Under the pieces are notes generated by a model. It saw only the letters and a list, made by a program, of their open reading frames with translations. It ran no database searches and had not been told where the DNA came from. Positions 17,811 to 26,502 of a stretch of DNA of 64,000 nucleotides are shown here, piece after piece. Source of the stretch: Hyphomicrobiales bacterium (lineage in GTDB: Bacteria > Pseudomonadota > Alphaproteobacteria > Rhizobiales > Beijerinckiaceae). Position 1 is the stretch's first letter. Each line of letters begins with the position of its first letter. The DNA is taken from positions 21,961-85,960 of the forward strand of contig CANFLM010000002.1 of assembly GCA_947447895.1 (NCBI GenBank). Reading direction: 5' to 3'. Position numbers and translations under genes: made by a program.

Positions 17811-18830
17811 ATGCGGGCATGGCTTTCGGGTGTGATGGGTGTTGTGGTGGCCGTGCTGGCCGCATTGTCGCCTCTGCCTGCGCGGGCCGAGCCCCTGAAA
17901 ATCCGCATCGGCTGGTCGACCATGCCGGGCCATATGATTCCGGTTCTCTATTCCAAGCCGGACATCCTCAAATATTACGGCAAGAGCTATACCGTGGAGC
18001 CGATCCTGTTCCGTGGCAGTTCGCCGCAAATCACCGCGATGGCGGCGGGTGAAATCGACATGGCCGCTTTTTCGGCCCTTGCCCTGAATCTGGCCGTGCT
18101 GAATGCGCGGCAGGATGTGAAAGTGCTGGCCGACATCATTCAGGACGGTGTGGGCGACCAGCATTCCGAAACCTTTCTGGTGCGCAAGGATTCCGGCATC
18201 AAGACCATTGCCGACATGAAGGGCAAACGGGTCGGCAGCAATGCGATCGGTTCGGCGTCCGATACGGCGATCCGTGCGATGTTCAAGAAAAACGGCCTGA
18301 TCGACAAGCGCGATTACACCGTGCTCGAAGTGGCGTTTCCCAATATTCCGGTGATGCTGGATGAAGGCAAAATCGATATGGGCACGGTGCTGCAGCCGAT
18401 GTCCGACCAGCTGATCGCCACCGGCAAATACGAGGTTCTGTTCCGCGCCAAGGATGCGGTGGGTCCCTCTCAATTGGTCTTCCTGGCCGGACGCGGTGAA
18501 TTTCTTGCCAAGAACCGTCCGCAAGTGATGGATTTTTTCGAGGACCATGTGCGCGCCATGCGCTGGTTTACCGATCCCGCCAACCGGACCGAGGCGTTGC
18601 AGATTATCGGGACTTTCATGAAGCAGTCGCCCGACAAGCTCGGCCATATGTTCACCAAGGCGGATTATTATCGTGATCCGTTCCTGTTTCCCAATATCCG
18701 CACGCTGCAGGACAGTCTGGCGGTGATCAAGGATGTCGATCTGGCACCCAACATCGTCCAGCTTGAGCCGAAATATGTCGATCTGGGCTTCGTCGAGGAA
18801 GCCAAGCGGCGGATCGAGGGTAAAAAATAA
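17811..18830 (+). CDS. ABC transporter solute-binding protein, NMT1/SsuA-like
   Basis: A 339-residue periplasmic binding protein of the nitrate/sulfonate/thiamine-precursor superfamily. A signal peptide ends at PARA-E. The mature start KIRIGWSTMPGHMIPVLY and the block FRGSSPQITAMAAGEIDMA are typical of this fold, as are GKRVGSNAIGSASD and AKRRIEGKK at the end. ATG 17811 is preceded by GGGGAG. It is the first gene of a five-gene plus-strand operon. The ligand is probably a small organic anion or pyrimidine-like compound, but the sequence does not say which. Confidence 0.88.
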   Translation: MRAWLSGVMGVVVAVLAALSPLPARAEPLKIRIGWSTMPGHMIPVLYSKPDILKYYGKSYTVEPILFRGSSPQITAMAAGEIDMAAFSALALNLAVLNARQDVKVLADIIQDGVGDQHSETFLVRKDSGIKTIADMKGKRVGSNAIGSASDTAIRAMFKKNGLIDKRDYTVLEVAFPNIPVMLDEGKIDMGTVLQPMSDQLIATGKYEVLFRAKDAVGPSQLVFLAGRGEFLAKNRPQVMDFFEDHVRAMRWFTDPANRTEALQIIGTFMKQSPDKLGHMFTKADYYRDPFLFPNIRTLQDSLAVIKDVDLAPNIVQLEPKYVDLGFVEEAKRRIEGKK

Positions 18831-18871
18831 CCGTCCGCCAATCCAGGCGCATGAACGGGAGAGGCAGTCGG

Positions 18872-19675
18872 ATGACAGCGGATTTTGGCATCAAAATCGA
18901 AGGTGTGTCCCATGCCTATCCTGGCACCCAAGGCCTGAATGCGGCGGGCACTCTGGCGCTGAAACAGACAGATCTGCTGATCCGCCACCATGAATTCCAC
19001 GCCTTGCTGGGACCGTCCGGTTGCGGCAAGTCGACCCTGCTCTATCTGATCGGCGGGTTCATTCCGGTCCAGACCGGTTCGATCAGCACGCAAAAGGGTC
19101 CGGTGACCGCACCCGGTCCCGACCGCAGCATCGTGTTCCAGAATTTTGCCCTGTTCCCTTGGAAAACCGTGCTCGAAAACGTGATGTACGGCCTTCAGAA
19201 AAAGGGCCTGCCGGAGGCCGAATGCCGCGACATCGCCCAGGCCCATATCAAGCTGGTGCAGTTGAGCGGTTTCGAACAGGCCTATCCTTCGCAACTGTCG
19301 GGCGGCATGCAACAGCGCGCCGCCATTGCCCGCACCCTGGCGGTCGATCCCGATATTCTGTTGATGGACGAGCCCTTCGGCGCGCTTGATGCGCAGACGC
19401 GGCGGGTCATGCAGGAAGAATTGCGGATGATCTGGAAACGGCGTCCCAAAACCGTGGTGTTCGTGACCCATGATGTCCATGAGGCGGTGTTTCTGGCGGA
19501 CCGTATTTCGATCATGAGTGCGCGGCCGGGCCGGATCGAGCACCAGATCGATACAGGCTTGGGGCCGGAGCGCGACGAAAGCACGTTGACCGATCGCCGT
19601 TTTGTCGAGCTGGGCGAACAGATCTGGCGGCTGGTGCGCGAACAGGCGGTGCTGGCCAGCCGCGGGGGTCTGTGA
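18872..19675 (+). CDS. ABC transporter ATPase (SsuB/TauB type)
   Basis: A 267-residue ATP-binding subunit with Walker A GPSGCGKST, Q-loop FQNFALFPWKTV, signature LSGGMQQR, Walker B ILLMDEPFGALD and H-loop VFVTHDVHEAV. The ALFPW motif after the Q-loop is characteristic of the taurine/nitrate/sulfonate importer branch. ATG 18872 is preceded by GGGAGAGG; an ATG at 18851 would add seven residues. Its stop overlaps the start of the first permease (TGATG). Confidence 0.93.
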   Translation: MTADFGIKIEGVSHAYPGTQGLNAAGTLALKQTDLLIRHHEFHALLGPSGCGKSTLLYLIGGFIPVQTGSISTQKGPVTAPGPDRSIVFQNFALFPWKTVLENVMYGLQKKGLPEAECRDIAQAHIKLVQLSGFEQAYPSQLSGGMQQRAAIARTLAVDPDILLMDEPFGALDAQTRRVMQEELRMIWKRRPKTVVFVTHDVHEAVFLADRISIMSARPGRIEHQIDTGLGPERDESTLTDRRFVELGEQIWRLVREQAVLASRGGL

Positions 19676-20484
19676 TGGCCGCCGGCGACATGCGCTCGGT
19701 TGCTGCGGTGGACGGTCGCGGTTCGTTGGTGGCGGTCGTCGCGCTGTGTGTGCGCTATCTGCCTGTGCTGATCATGCTGGCGGTGTGGGAACTGGTCGGG
19801 CGATCCGGTCTTGTCTCGCAACAGATGCTGCCGGGCATCGGGGCGATAGCTGCGGCGTTTCTGGATCTGCTGCAAAGTGGCGAACTGGTCGTCAATGCCT
19901 GGCGGTCTTTGTCACGGGCGGCAACGGGGCTGGGATTGGCGGTGCTGGTCGGTATGACGGTCGGTCTCTTGATGGCAACGCGTCCCTTGTTCCGGACCCT
20001 GTTCAATCCCTTGGTGCGCATCCTCTATCCGATGCCGAAATCGGCTTTGATTCCGCTGGTGATGATCTGGTTCGGGCTGGGTGACGCCTCCAAAATTTTC
20101 CTGATTTTTCTGGGCTGTCTGCTGCCGGTGATTGTCAGTGCCTATAACGGGGCGCGCGGGGTCAATCCCTTTATCGTCTGGTCGGCCACCAGTCTTGGTG
20201 CCAGCAAGGAGCAGGTGCTGCGCGAGATCATCCTGCCTGCTGCTTTGCCCGATATTCTGGCGGGCTGCCGCACGGCACTGGCCTTTTCGTTCATCCTGAT
20301 GGTGAGTTCCGAATTCGTGATCGCCAAGGACGGCTTGGGCTTTCTGATCGGCAGTCTCGGGGATGGCGGCAACTATCCGGCCATGTTTGCAGTAATCCTC
20401 ACGGTGGCCAGCACCGGCTTTGTGGCTGATCGTCTGTTCGGCAGTTTTGTCAGCCACCGCTTGCGCTGGAAAGAACAGGCATGA
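19675..20484 (+). CDS. ABC transporter permease 1
   Basis: A 269-residue inner-membrane permease of the BPD_transp_1 family with about six helices. The cytoplasmic EAA-like loop that contacts the ATPase reads TSLGASKEQVLREIILPAAL. The start overlaps the ATPase stop by one base and its stop overlaps the second permease (ATGA). Two different permeases in the operon suggest a heterodimeric channel, whereas many SsuC-type systems are homodimeric. Confidence 0.9.
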   Translation: MAAGDMRSVAAVDGRGSLVAVVALCVRYLPVLIMLAVWELVGRSGLVSQQMLPGIGAIAAAFLDLLQSGELVVNAWRSLSRAATGLGLAVLVGMTVGLLMATRPLFRTLFNPLVRILYPMPKSALIPLVMIWFGLGDASKIFLIFLGCLLPVIVSAYNGARGVNPFIVWSATSLGASKEQVLREIILPAALPDILAGCRTALAFSFILMVSSEFVIAKDGLGFLIGSLGDGGNYPAMFAVILTVASTGFVADRLFGSFVSHRLRWKEQA

Positions 20485-21263
20485 GCCCGCTTTCGCTCAT
20501 CCGTCACCGTGACCGCCTGTTGCAAGCCCTTGTGCTGGTGGGGCTGGTTTCGGTGTGGGAGTTGAGCAGCCGCGCCGGATGGGTGCATCCGTTTTTGCTG
20601 CCGCCGCCCAGCGATGTGCTGGCCCGCCTGTTTGCGGATATGCAGAGCGGCGCGGTGTTTGTCGATCTCGGACTGACGCTCTATCGCGCAGTGACGGGTT
20701 TTGTGATTGCGGCGGTGCTGGCCGTTCCGCTGGGCATTCTGATGGCGCGGCGGCGCGGGGTGCAGTGGTTTTTCGATCCGTTGATTTCGATCGGTTTCCC
20801 GATGCCGAAAATCGCATTCGTACCGATTTTCATCTTGTGGTTCGATATTTACGACACATCCAAAGTGATCATGATCACGTTTTCATGCTTTTTTCCGATT
20901 GTGACCGCCACCTATTCCGGCACCAGCCATATCGACAAATGGCCGTTGTGGTCTGCCCGCTCTCTCGGTGCCAGTGAAAGCGAGTTGCTGCGCGAAATCA
21001 TTCTGCCGCTGGCCTCTCCTGCCATTCTGACAGGTTTGCAGATCGCCTTACCGGTCGGCATGATCACCACCATCGTCACCGAAATGCTGATGGGCGGATC
21101 GGGTGTCGGCGGGGCGATGATCGCGGCGGGACGGTTTGCCGATTCCGTCGGTGTCTTTGCGGGCATTATAGAAATTGCTATATTGGGGATGGTTGTCATT
21201 CGGGCGCTCGATTGGTTGCGGGCGCGTTTGCTGGTCTGGCATCCCGAAAATCGGGCGCATTGA
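20481..21263 (+). CDS. ABC transporter permease 2
   Basis: A 260-residue permease paralogous to its neighbour, with the EAA-like loop RSLGASESELLREIILPLAS and the helix block ISIGFPMPKIAFVPIFILW. It probably pairs with permease 1. Four-base overlap with the upstream gene shows coupled translation. Confidence 0.9.
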   Translation: MSPLSLIRHRDRLLQALVLVGLVSVWELSSRAGWVHPFLLPPPSDVLARLFADMQSGAVFVDLGLTLYRAVTGFVIAAVLAVPLGILMARRRGVQWFFDPLISIGFPMPKIAFVPIFILWFDIYDTSKVIMITFSCFFPIVTATYSGTSHIDKWPLWSARSLGASESELLREIILPLASPAILTGLQIALPVGMITTIVTEMLMGGSGVGGAMIAAGRFADSVGVFAGIIEIAILGMVVIRALDWLRARLLVWHPENRAH

Positions 21264-21296
21264 ACGCTTGCGCCGAGCTTGAAGGAACAACTGGAT

Positions 21297-22025
21297 ATGG
21301 ATTTGCGGGTCAACGATCTGCAGTGCGTGCCGTATGGGATGGACCATTGGCAGATGGATGATATCAGGCTGGCCTCGTTTTCGGGTCGCGGTCTGGTGTT
21401 CTCGGCGGTCAATCCGTTCGTTTTTGTCGGGCCCGGGACCCTGCGGCTGCACCAGTTGCGCTATCATTTTGCCGGTCTCGCCGGTTCCAATAGCGGGGAG
21501 AGAACCTCCGATCTGATCTTGCGCAGCCTGCATGCCCTGTGCTCGCCGTGGGATGGGCCGAGCCGGCTGTTTCTGACCGTCTATTTCCAGGAGATCGAAC
21601 AGCGGCTGTCGCAAGACGAGGCCCTGTTGGAGGCCGCGCAGCGGCTGTCAGGCCTCTATCATTGGCAGGACTGGCTGTTTTCCGCGCCGGCAGCCTTGCC
21701 GCGGGCGCATCTGTTTGCCCCGGATTTCGGTCCTGCCAGACCGGTGGGCGAAAGCGATTTCGTGCAGGTTGCGATGGCTTTCCGCATCAAGGGACGCTTT
21801 ATGGCGGTCCTGACCGAAGCCAGCGCCCCGACACCCAAAGAGGCACGGCAAAAACGCAGCCGGCTGGAGGCGCAGGACATCGAGGTGCTGCAGCTCGACA
21901 GCACCGGCGGCACGGCAGCGGTCATCCGGTTGATCGACCGGCTTCTCGAGGCAGAGGGACCGGGCTTCTGGCAGGCCGATCCGATCCCGCTAGGGCCATT
22001 CGCGCCCAATGCGTTCAGCATCTAG
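21297..22025 (+). CDS. Unrecognised cytoplasmic protein at the end of the ABC operon
   Basis: A 242-residue protein with no signal peptide or membrane helix that I cannot assign. It begins 33 bases after permease 2 with AAGGAAC ten bases upstream of the ATG, so it belongs to the transport operon. The N-terminal 80 residues are Trp/His/Leu-rich (GTLRLHQLRYHFAGLAG). The C-terminal part (DFVQVAMAF, then VLTEASAPTPKEARQKR and DIEVLQLDS) alternates strands and a helix in an order loosely reminiscent of a degenerate restriction-endonuclease-like core. That reading is weak. Its stop codon overlaps the convergent cobW-family stop (CTAG). Confidence 0.7.
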   Translation: MDLRVNDLQCVPYGMDHWQMDDIRLASFSGRGLVFSAVNPFVFVGPGTLRLHQLRYHFAGLAGSNSGERTSDLILRSLHALCSPWDGPSRLFLTVYFQEIEQRLSQDEALLEAAQRLSGLYHWQDWLFSAPAALPRAHLFAPDFGPARPVGESDFVQVAMAFRIKGRFMAVLTEASAPTPKEARQKRSRLEAQDIEVLQLDSTGGTAAVIRLIDRLLEAEGPGFWQADPIPLGPFAPNAFSI

Positions 22026-23092
22026 GACGGGGCCTGCCTCAACAGATCCAGACTGGCCTCGATCGCAGCCGGGGCAATGTCGCGGGTGATGAAGACAATC
22101 CGCGTGTCGTGATCGTCATCGGGCCAGTTCGCCAGACTGGTGGGCGGGTGCAACAGATGCTGCACGGCCTGAATGATCACCGGACCGGGACGCCCTGCGA
22201 CATGGACAATACCCTTGATCCGCAACAAATCCTTGCTGCGCAGGGACAACAGCGAGTTGAGCCAGCGCTCGAGTGCCTTGGCTGGAATCGGTTGCGCGGT
22301 GCGCATGCAAAAGGCCCGCACATGGGCATTGTGGCGGTTGGGGTCGTTATGGGCATGGTCGTGCCCGTGATCATGGTGATGGCCGTGACCGGAGTGGACT
22401 GCGGCATCGCCGAGCCAGCGGTTGATGTCGCCATGCGGTTGATGGCTATGGGCGTCGGGTGAACCGAAAATCAGGTCGGTCGTGATCGCTCCCTGGATGA
22501 CCAGATGGTTGTGCGCGGTCGGATTGATGCGCTGCAAGGCTGTCCGGATGGCGGTGTCGCCATTGGCATCTGTCAGGTCGCTTTTGGTGATCAGGACGCA
22601 GTCGGCCGCTGTCAGCTGCTGGACGGCTTCGGGATAGTCCTCCAGCGTGGACAGGCCGTTGACGGCATCCAGCGTCGCCACCACCCGGTGCAGCGTGAAC
22701 AGGGGAGCGATCATCCGGTCATTGGCCAAAGTCTGGATGATCGGGGTCGGATCGGCCAGACCCGTGGTTTCAATCGCCACCCGCGAGAAGGGCGGCAGCA
22801 GGCCCTGCTTCGACCGGCGCACCAGATCGAGCAGTGTATCGACCAGATCGCCGCGGACCGTGCAGCAGATGCAGCCGTTCTGCAGCACCACGGTGTTTTC
22901 AATCGCCTGCTCGACCAGCAGATGGTCAATCGGAATTTCGCCGAATTCATTGATGATGACGGCTGTATCCGCCATATCGGGGGCTTGCAGGACGTGGTTG
23001 AGCACGGTGGTTTTGCCACTGCCCAGAAAGCCCGTCAAAATGGTGACGGGCACAGGTGCAGTGGCCGGTGTGGCGGTTGATGGAGTGGTCAT
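22022..23092 (-). CDS. CobW/COG0523-family GTPase metallochaperone
   Basis: A 356-residue G3E-family GTPase. It has a P-loop (GFLGSGKTT), the metal-binding CxCC motif in NGCICCTVRGDL, ETTGLADP and a TKSD guanine-specificity element. A long His-rich linker (HSGHGHHHDHGHDHAH) lies before the CobW C-terminal domain and could store Zn, Co or Ni. Family members hydrolyse GTP to insert metal into target enzymes. ATG 23092 follows the LVIVD gene stop by 17 bases, so the two form an operon and the LVIVD protein is a candidate client. No Zur site was identified. Confidence 0.92.
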   Translation of the reverse strand: MTTPSTATPATAPVPVTILTGFLGSGKTTVLNHVLQAPDMADTAVIINEFGEIPIDHLLVEQAIENTVVLQNGCICCTVRGDLVDTLLDLVRRSKQGLLPPFSRVAIETTGLADPTPIIQTLANDRMIAPLFTLHRVVATLDAVNGLSTLEDYPEAVQQLTAADCVLITKSDLTDANGDTAIRTALQRINPTAHNHLVIQGAITTDLIFGSPDAHSHQPHGDINRWLGDAAVHSGHGHHHDHGHDHAHNDPNRHNAHVRAFCMRTAQPIPAKALERWLNSLLSLRSKDLLRIKGIVHVAGRPGPVIIQAVQHLLHPPTSLANWPDDDHDTRIVFITRDIAPAAIEASLDLLRQAPS

Positions 23093-23109
23093 GCCGGTGC
23101 GCGGGCGCG

Positions 23110-24321
23110 TCACAGATCGAGTTCGAGGATGTAAAGACCGCCGCTGTGCCGGTCGACGGCATAGACAATGGCATTCTCATCGACAAACACATCGTTGATC
23201 TGGATGGTGGGCACGCGTGATCCTTTCGGACCCTCCGGCACATAGGCCGCCACTTCTTTGGGCTGCAGCGGATTGGACAGATCGTAGACCCGCACGCCGG
23301 CATTGAAGAAGGTCGAGAAAATCAGCGTGTCCGATCTGAAGGAGGTCTCGCCGGGCCGGTTTTCGTGAAGGTTGTGCGAGCCGTAGCGGCCACCGGCATG
23401 GCCGTATTTTTCAAACGGCGGCATCGGCAGGGTGCTGACGGGCACCAGATTGTTCTCGTTGCGGGCATCGAGAATCCAGGTCAGCTTCGGCCAGTCCTCG
23501 CCATTGTCCTTCACACATTCATCCGACACCACCAGCAGGTCGCGGCTGAACAGCGGCAGCACCGTATGGGTAAACCCGGGATAGGGCGGATGCGGGTTGA
23601 AATTCGAGATCACCTTGGGGCTGCCCATGTCGCTGATGTCGAGCACGAAACCGCCGCCATCGAGATAGGCGACATAAGCGCGGTCGGGCCGCTGCGGAAA
23701 CACATTGGTGTTATGGGCGCGGAACCCCGAATCAATCGGCAGACGGGTCGGCTGGGCTTCCTTGTCGCCCTGCCTGGTGCCCGGCATCCACCAGCGGCCC
23801 ACTTCGACCGGCTTGGACGGATTGCCGACATCGACGATGCGATAGGCCTGGTCATCCAGCCCGTTATGCGGCATGAAATCGGCCGCGCCTCCGGCAAAGT
23901 GCACATAGCGGCCGTCGACAAACCAGACCTGATGGACGCCGCGCGACAGCGGGCCGGAACAATCGAAGAAGCTGATCGAGCGGGGCTGTTCGGGAACGCT
24001 GACATCGAACAGTTCGAAGCCCGCGGGCTGCAAGCCGTGCTCGAGTGTCTGATAGGCCACAGCCATGATGTCGCCGCAGACTTCGAGCGAGTTGGAGCGC
24101 ACTTTCATATGCGGCAATTCGGTCTGCACGACCACTTTGGGGTGGCGCGGATCGGTCACATCGACGCCGGTAAAGTTTTTCGGCGGGCCTTCATGTGCCA
24201 GCCACATGATGCGGCGGCCGTCACGGGTTTTCTGGATCGACATGCCTTCGCCGATCCCTCCCCAGCCGTCCAGCAGGTCATGGGCGATCAGTTTCATGCC
24301 ATAGGCTTCAAGTGCGGCCAT
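23110..24321 (-). CDS. LVIVD-repeat beta-propeller protein, His-rich
   Basis: A 403-residue protein with at least five LVIVD-type blades (GVDVTDPRHPKVV, ELFDVSVPEQPRSIS, RIVDVGNPSKPVEVG, VLDISDMGSPKVIS and VRVYDLSNPLQPKEV). There is no signal peptide, so it should be cytoplasmic. Histidines lie in short conserved-looking contexts (LAHEG, GVHQVW, FRAHNTN, GFTHTVLP, GSHNLHEN), which suggests a metal centre in the propeller, as in selenium-binding protein/methanethiol oxidase propellers. The reaction is unknown. ATG 24321 is preceded by GGGGGG. It is followed by the CobW gene. Confidence 0.85.
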   Translation of the reverse strand: MAALEAYGMKLIAHDLLDGWGGIGEGMSIQKTRDGRRIMWLAHEGPPKNFTGVDVTDPRHPKVVVQTELPHMKVRSNSLEVCGDIMAVAYQTLEHGLQPAGFELFDVSVPEQPRSISFFDCSGPLSRGVHQVWFVDGRYVHFAGGAADFMPHNGLDDQAYRIVDVGNPSKPVEVGRWWMPGTRQGDKEAQPTRLPIDSGFRAHNTNVFPQRPDRAYVAYLDGGGFVLDISDMGSPKVISNFNPHPPYPGFTHTVLPLFSRDLLVVSDECVKDNGEDWPKLTWILDARNENNLVPVSTLPMPPFEKYGHAGGRYGSHNLHENRPGETSFRSDTLIFSTFFNAGVRVYDLSNPLQPKEVAAYVPEGPKGSRVPTIQINDVFVDENAIVYAVDRHSGGLYILELDL

Positions 24322-24458
24322 TATATCCCCCCGAATATCCATTCCCGATGCCATGTGGCATGGATCATTTTATCTGTGATATTTCTGAATAGAAATCGGC
24401 CCGCGTCCACCAAAAAAGCGGGTTCTGTCCACCTATTTATGCAGGGCCGCAATGCCGG

Positions 24459-25100
24459 TTAGAGTATCAGCGTGGCAATCTCTGACGGATGGTCGACCAG
24501 GCGATGCACGCCGGCCGCCTTCAGCTCGTCATCCGAACCATAGCCCCACCGCACGCCGATGGTCGGCACCTGGATGGATTTTGCGCCGATCACATCATGC
24601 TTGCGGTCGCCGATCATGACCGCCTGATGGGAGGCAAAACCTTCCTGCGATTGGATGTAGGGCAGCAGATCGCGCTTGTCGACGCGGGTGCCGTCGAGTT
24701 CCGAACCGTAGACCCGCTCAAAAAACCTGTTCAGTCCGAAATGCTCGATGATGCGGACCGCAAAAACCTCGGGCTTGGAGGTGGCGACAAACATGCGTTT
24801 GCCATCCGCCTGCAACTGTTCGAGCAGTTGCGGGATGCCGTCGATCAATTCGTTTTCGAACAGGCCCGTGACGCCGAAACGCTCGCGGTAGAGCCGCACG
24901 CCTTCATCGGCCCATTGTTCGCCGACCAGCGTCAGAAAACTGGCGCGCAAAGGCGGGCCGATCACCCATTCCAGATCATCCTCGGACGGGACCGGCTGGC
25001 CCATCGTTTCCAGCGCATATTGCACCGAACGGGTGATGCCCGCTTTGGGGTCGGTCAGAGTGCCATCAAGGTCGAAAAGGATCACCGGGGTCGATTGCAT
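24459..25100 (-). CDS. HAD-superfamily phosphatase, phosphoglycolate phosphatase/Gph-like
   Basis: A 213-residue class-I HAD hydrolase. Motif I is LFDLDGTLTDP (nucleophile and acid Asp), motif II is VATSKPE, motif III is the Lys in RVDKRD, and motif IV is MIGDRKHDVIGAK. The cap domain lies between motifs I and II. Length and cap resemble Gph and related nucleotidases, so it may clear phosphoglycolate or a nucleotide. ATG 25100 was preferred; an in-frame ATG at 25133 adds a hydrophobic leader unlikely for this family. Confidence 0.87.
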   Translation of the reverse strand: MQSTPVILFDLDGTLTDPKAGITRSVQYALETMGQPVPSEDDLEWVIGPPLRASFLTLVGEQWADEGVRLYRERFGVTGLFENELIDGIPQLLEQLQADGKRMFVATSKPEVFAVRIIEHFGLNRFFERVYGSELDGTRVDKRDLLPYIQSQEGFASHQAVMIGDRKHDVIGAKSIQVPTIGVRWGYGSDDELKAAGVHRLVDHPSEIATLIL

Positions 25101-25234
25101 GACAAAGGCCCTGCGCAACAAGAAAACGATCATGCTGCCATCGGCTGATGCAGCATGATCAGGCGTAACAGGCTTTTTTGGTCAAAACAATGAGCCCAGG
25201 CTTGCCCCGTGCAGAGCATCGGGCCTTGTGGCAT

Positions 25235-25270
25235 AAAAAAGGCCCGACAAGCACGGGGCTTTGTCAGGCC
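25235..25270 (-). terminator. Rho-independent terminator of the 36-residue protein gene
   Basis: Read on the minus strand, GGCCTGACAA and TTGTCGGGCC pair 9 of 10 around a GC-rich 10-base loop and are followed directly by TTTTTT. This is a canonical intrinsic terminator placed 57 bases after the stop codon of the small gene at 25327-25437, and supports that gene being transcribed as its own short unit. Confidence 0.85.
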
Positions 25271-25326
25271 AGAAAACGTCACATTCCGAACCCAACGGTC
25301 CGGCGGTCGGGCATCGTGAAAGGCGC

Positions 25327-25437
25327 TTATTTCGACCGCTTGCTGTTGGTTGTCAGGTCGAAATAGAAGACGCTCAATGCAAACAACGCAAAAGAACCGA
25401 TGGCGGTGACGAGATAGGCTTGTTCTCCGGCTGACAT
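25327..25437 (-). CDS. 36-residue single-helix membrane protein, probably FNR/FixK-controlled
   Basis: A 36-residue product with one transmembrane helix (about residues 8-27, YLVTAIGSFALFALSVFYF) and a basic C-terminus (TTNSKRSK). An almost ideal ribosome-binding site (AGGGAGGA) lies five bases before the ATG. A perfect TTGAT-N4-ATCAA box lies 61-74 bases upstream and an intrinsic terminator follows. Small one-helix proteins under such control are often accessory subunits of terminal oxidases (CydX- or CcoQ-like), but no oxidase gene is nearby, so the role here is unknown. Confidence 0.75.
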   Translation of the reverse strand: MSAGEQAYLVTAIGSFALFALSVFYFDLTTNSKRSK

Positions 25438-25497
25438 GTGATCCTCCCTTGTGGCAGCTTGATCCCTGTATTGAGGACTATTGGAAAAATCGCTGCT

Positions 25498-25511
25498 TTG
25501 ATCTGGATCAA
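25498..25511 (-). promoter_or_regulatory. FNR/FixK-type operator
   Basis: TTGATCTGGATCAA is an exact match to the TTGAT-N4-ATCAA consensus of FNR/Anr/FixK regulators. Its centre is about 67 bases upstream of the start codon of the 36-residue protein gene. A class II promoter with the box at -41.5 would start transcription about 25 bases before that codon, with CTCAAT as a weak -10. The divergent SDR gene starts 184 bases away on the other side and is a less likely target. Confidence 0.7.
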
Positions 25512-25694
25512 TTATGTGCTGCAAACGCGATTGGATTGATGGCTTAAGCCCTTTGTCGAGGTTCCTTGTCGGGCAGGATGGCCAATAGAGGTGCCCCGGC
25601 TCTGCATTGCCTTGTGTTGACAATGGGTGGATCCTGCCCGAACGTCCGGACATCACATGACCATGAACGAATAAAAACACCGAGAGGAAACACC

Positions 25695-26462
25695 ATGACC
25701 AATCCCCTGTTCGATTTGACGGGCCGCACGGCGCTTGTCACGGGCTCGTCGCGCGGTTTGGGGCGGGCGATCGCCGAGGGCTTGGCCGATGCGGGTGCGG
25801 CCGTCATCATCAACGGCACCACGGCGGCACGGGTTGACCAGGCGGTGTCCGAATTGGCTGCCAAGGGCCATCAGTCGCGTGCCTGCGTGTTCGATGTCAC
25901 CGACGAGGCAGCCATTACCAAAGCCTTCGACGCGCTTGATGCCGCCGGCATCCATGTCGATATTCTGGTCAACAATGCCGGCATCCAGTTACGCAAGCCG
26001 ATGGTGGAACTGACCACGCCGGAATGGCGCTCGGTGATCGAAACCAATCTGACCAGTGCCTTCGTGATCGGCCGCGAGGCGGCCAAGCGGATGATCCCGC
26101 GGGGCTATGGCAAGATCATCAATATTGCCTCGCTGACCTCGGAACTGGCGCGCGCCACGGTTGCGCCCTACACGGTGTCCAAAGGCGGGATCAAATTGCT
26201 GACAAAGGCGATGGCTGCGGAATGGGCGGCCAGCGGGTTGCAGGCCAATGCGATCGGGCCGGGCTATATGATCACCGACATGAACCAGGCCCTGATCGAC
26301 AATCCCGCGTTCGATGCGTGGGTCAAGGGCCGTACGCCGGCCAAACGCTGGGGCATGCCGGAAGAGCTGATCGGCGCGGCGGTGTTTCTGGCTGCTCCCG
26401 CCTCCAATTATGTCAATGGTCAGGTCATCTATGTCGATGGCGGCATGATTTCCGTGCTTTGA
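25695..26462 (+). CDS. SDR-family oxidoreductase, gluconate 5-dehydrogenase-like
   Basis: A 255-residue classical short-chain dehydrogenase. The coenzyme motif is TGSSRGLGRAIAEG, then NNAG, and the catalytic Ser plus YTVSK in IASLTSE...APYTVSK. Overall sequence, including MITDMNQAL and YVDGGM, resembles gluconate 5-dehydrogenase/2-deoxygluconate dehydrogenases, which interconvert gluconate and 5-ketogluconate with NAD(P)H. GAGAGGA precedes the ATG. It is convergent with the MFS gene that follows. The substrate is not fixed by sequence. Confidence 0.87.
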   Translation: MTNPLFDLTGRTALVTGSSRGLGRAIAEGLADAGAAVIINGTTAARVDQAVSELAAKGHQSRACVFDVTDEAAITKAFDALDAAGIHVDILVNNAGIQLRKPMVELTTPEWRSVIETNLTSAFVIGREAAKRMIPRGYGKIINIASLTSELARATVAPYTVSKGGIKLLTKAMAAEWAASGLQANAIGPGYMITDMNQALIDNPAFDAWVKGRTPAKRWGMPEELIGAAVFLAAPASNYVNGQVIYVDGGMISVL

Positions 26463-26502
26463 TCCACGGGACCGGACTGATGCAGCCGCCGGGGCTGCCT
26501 GT

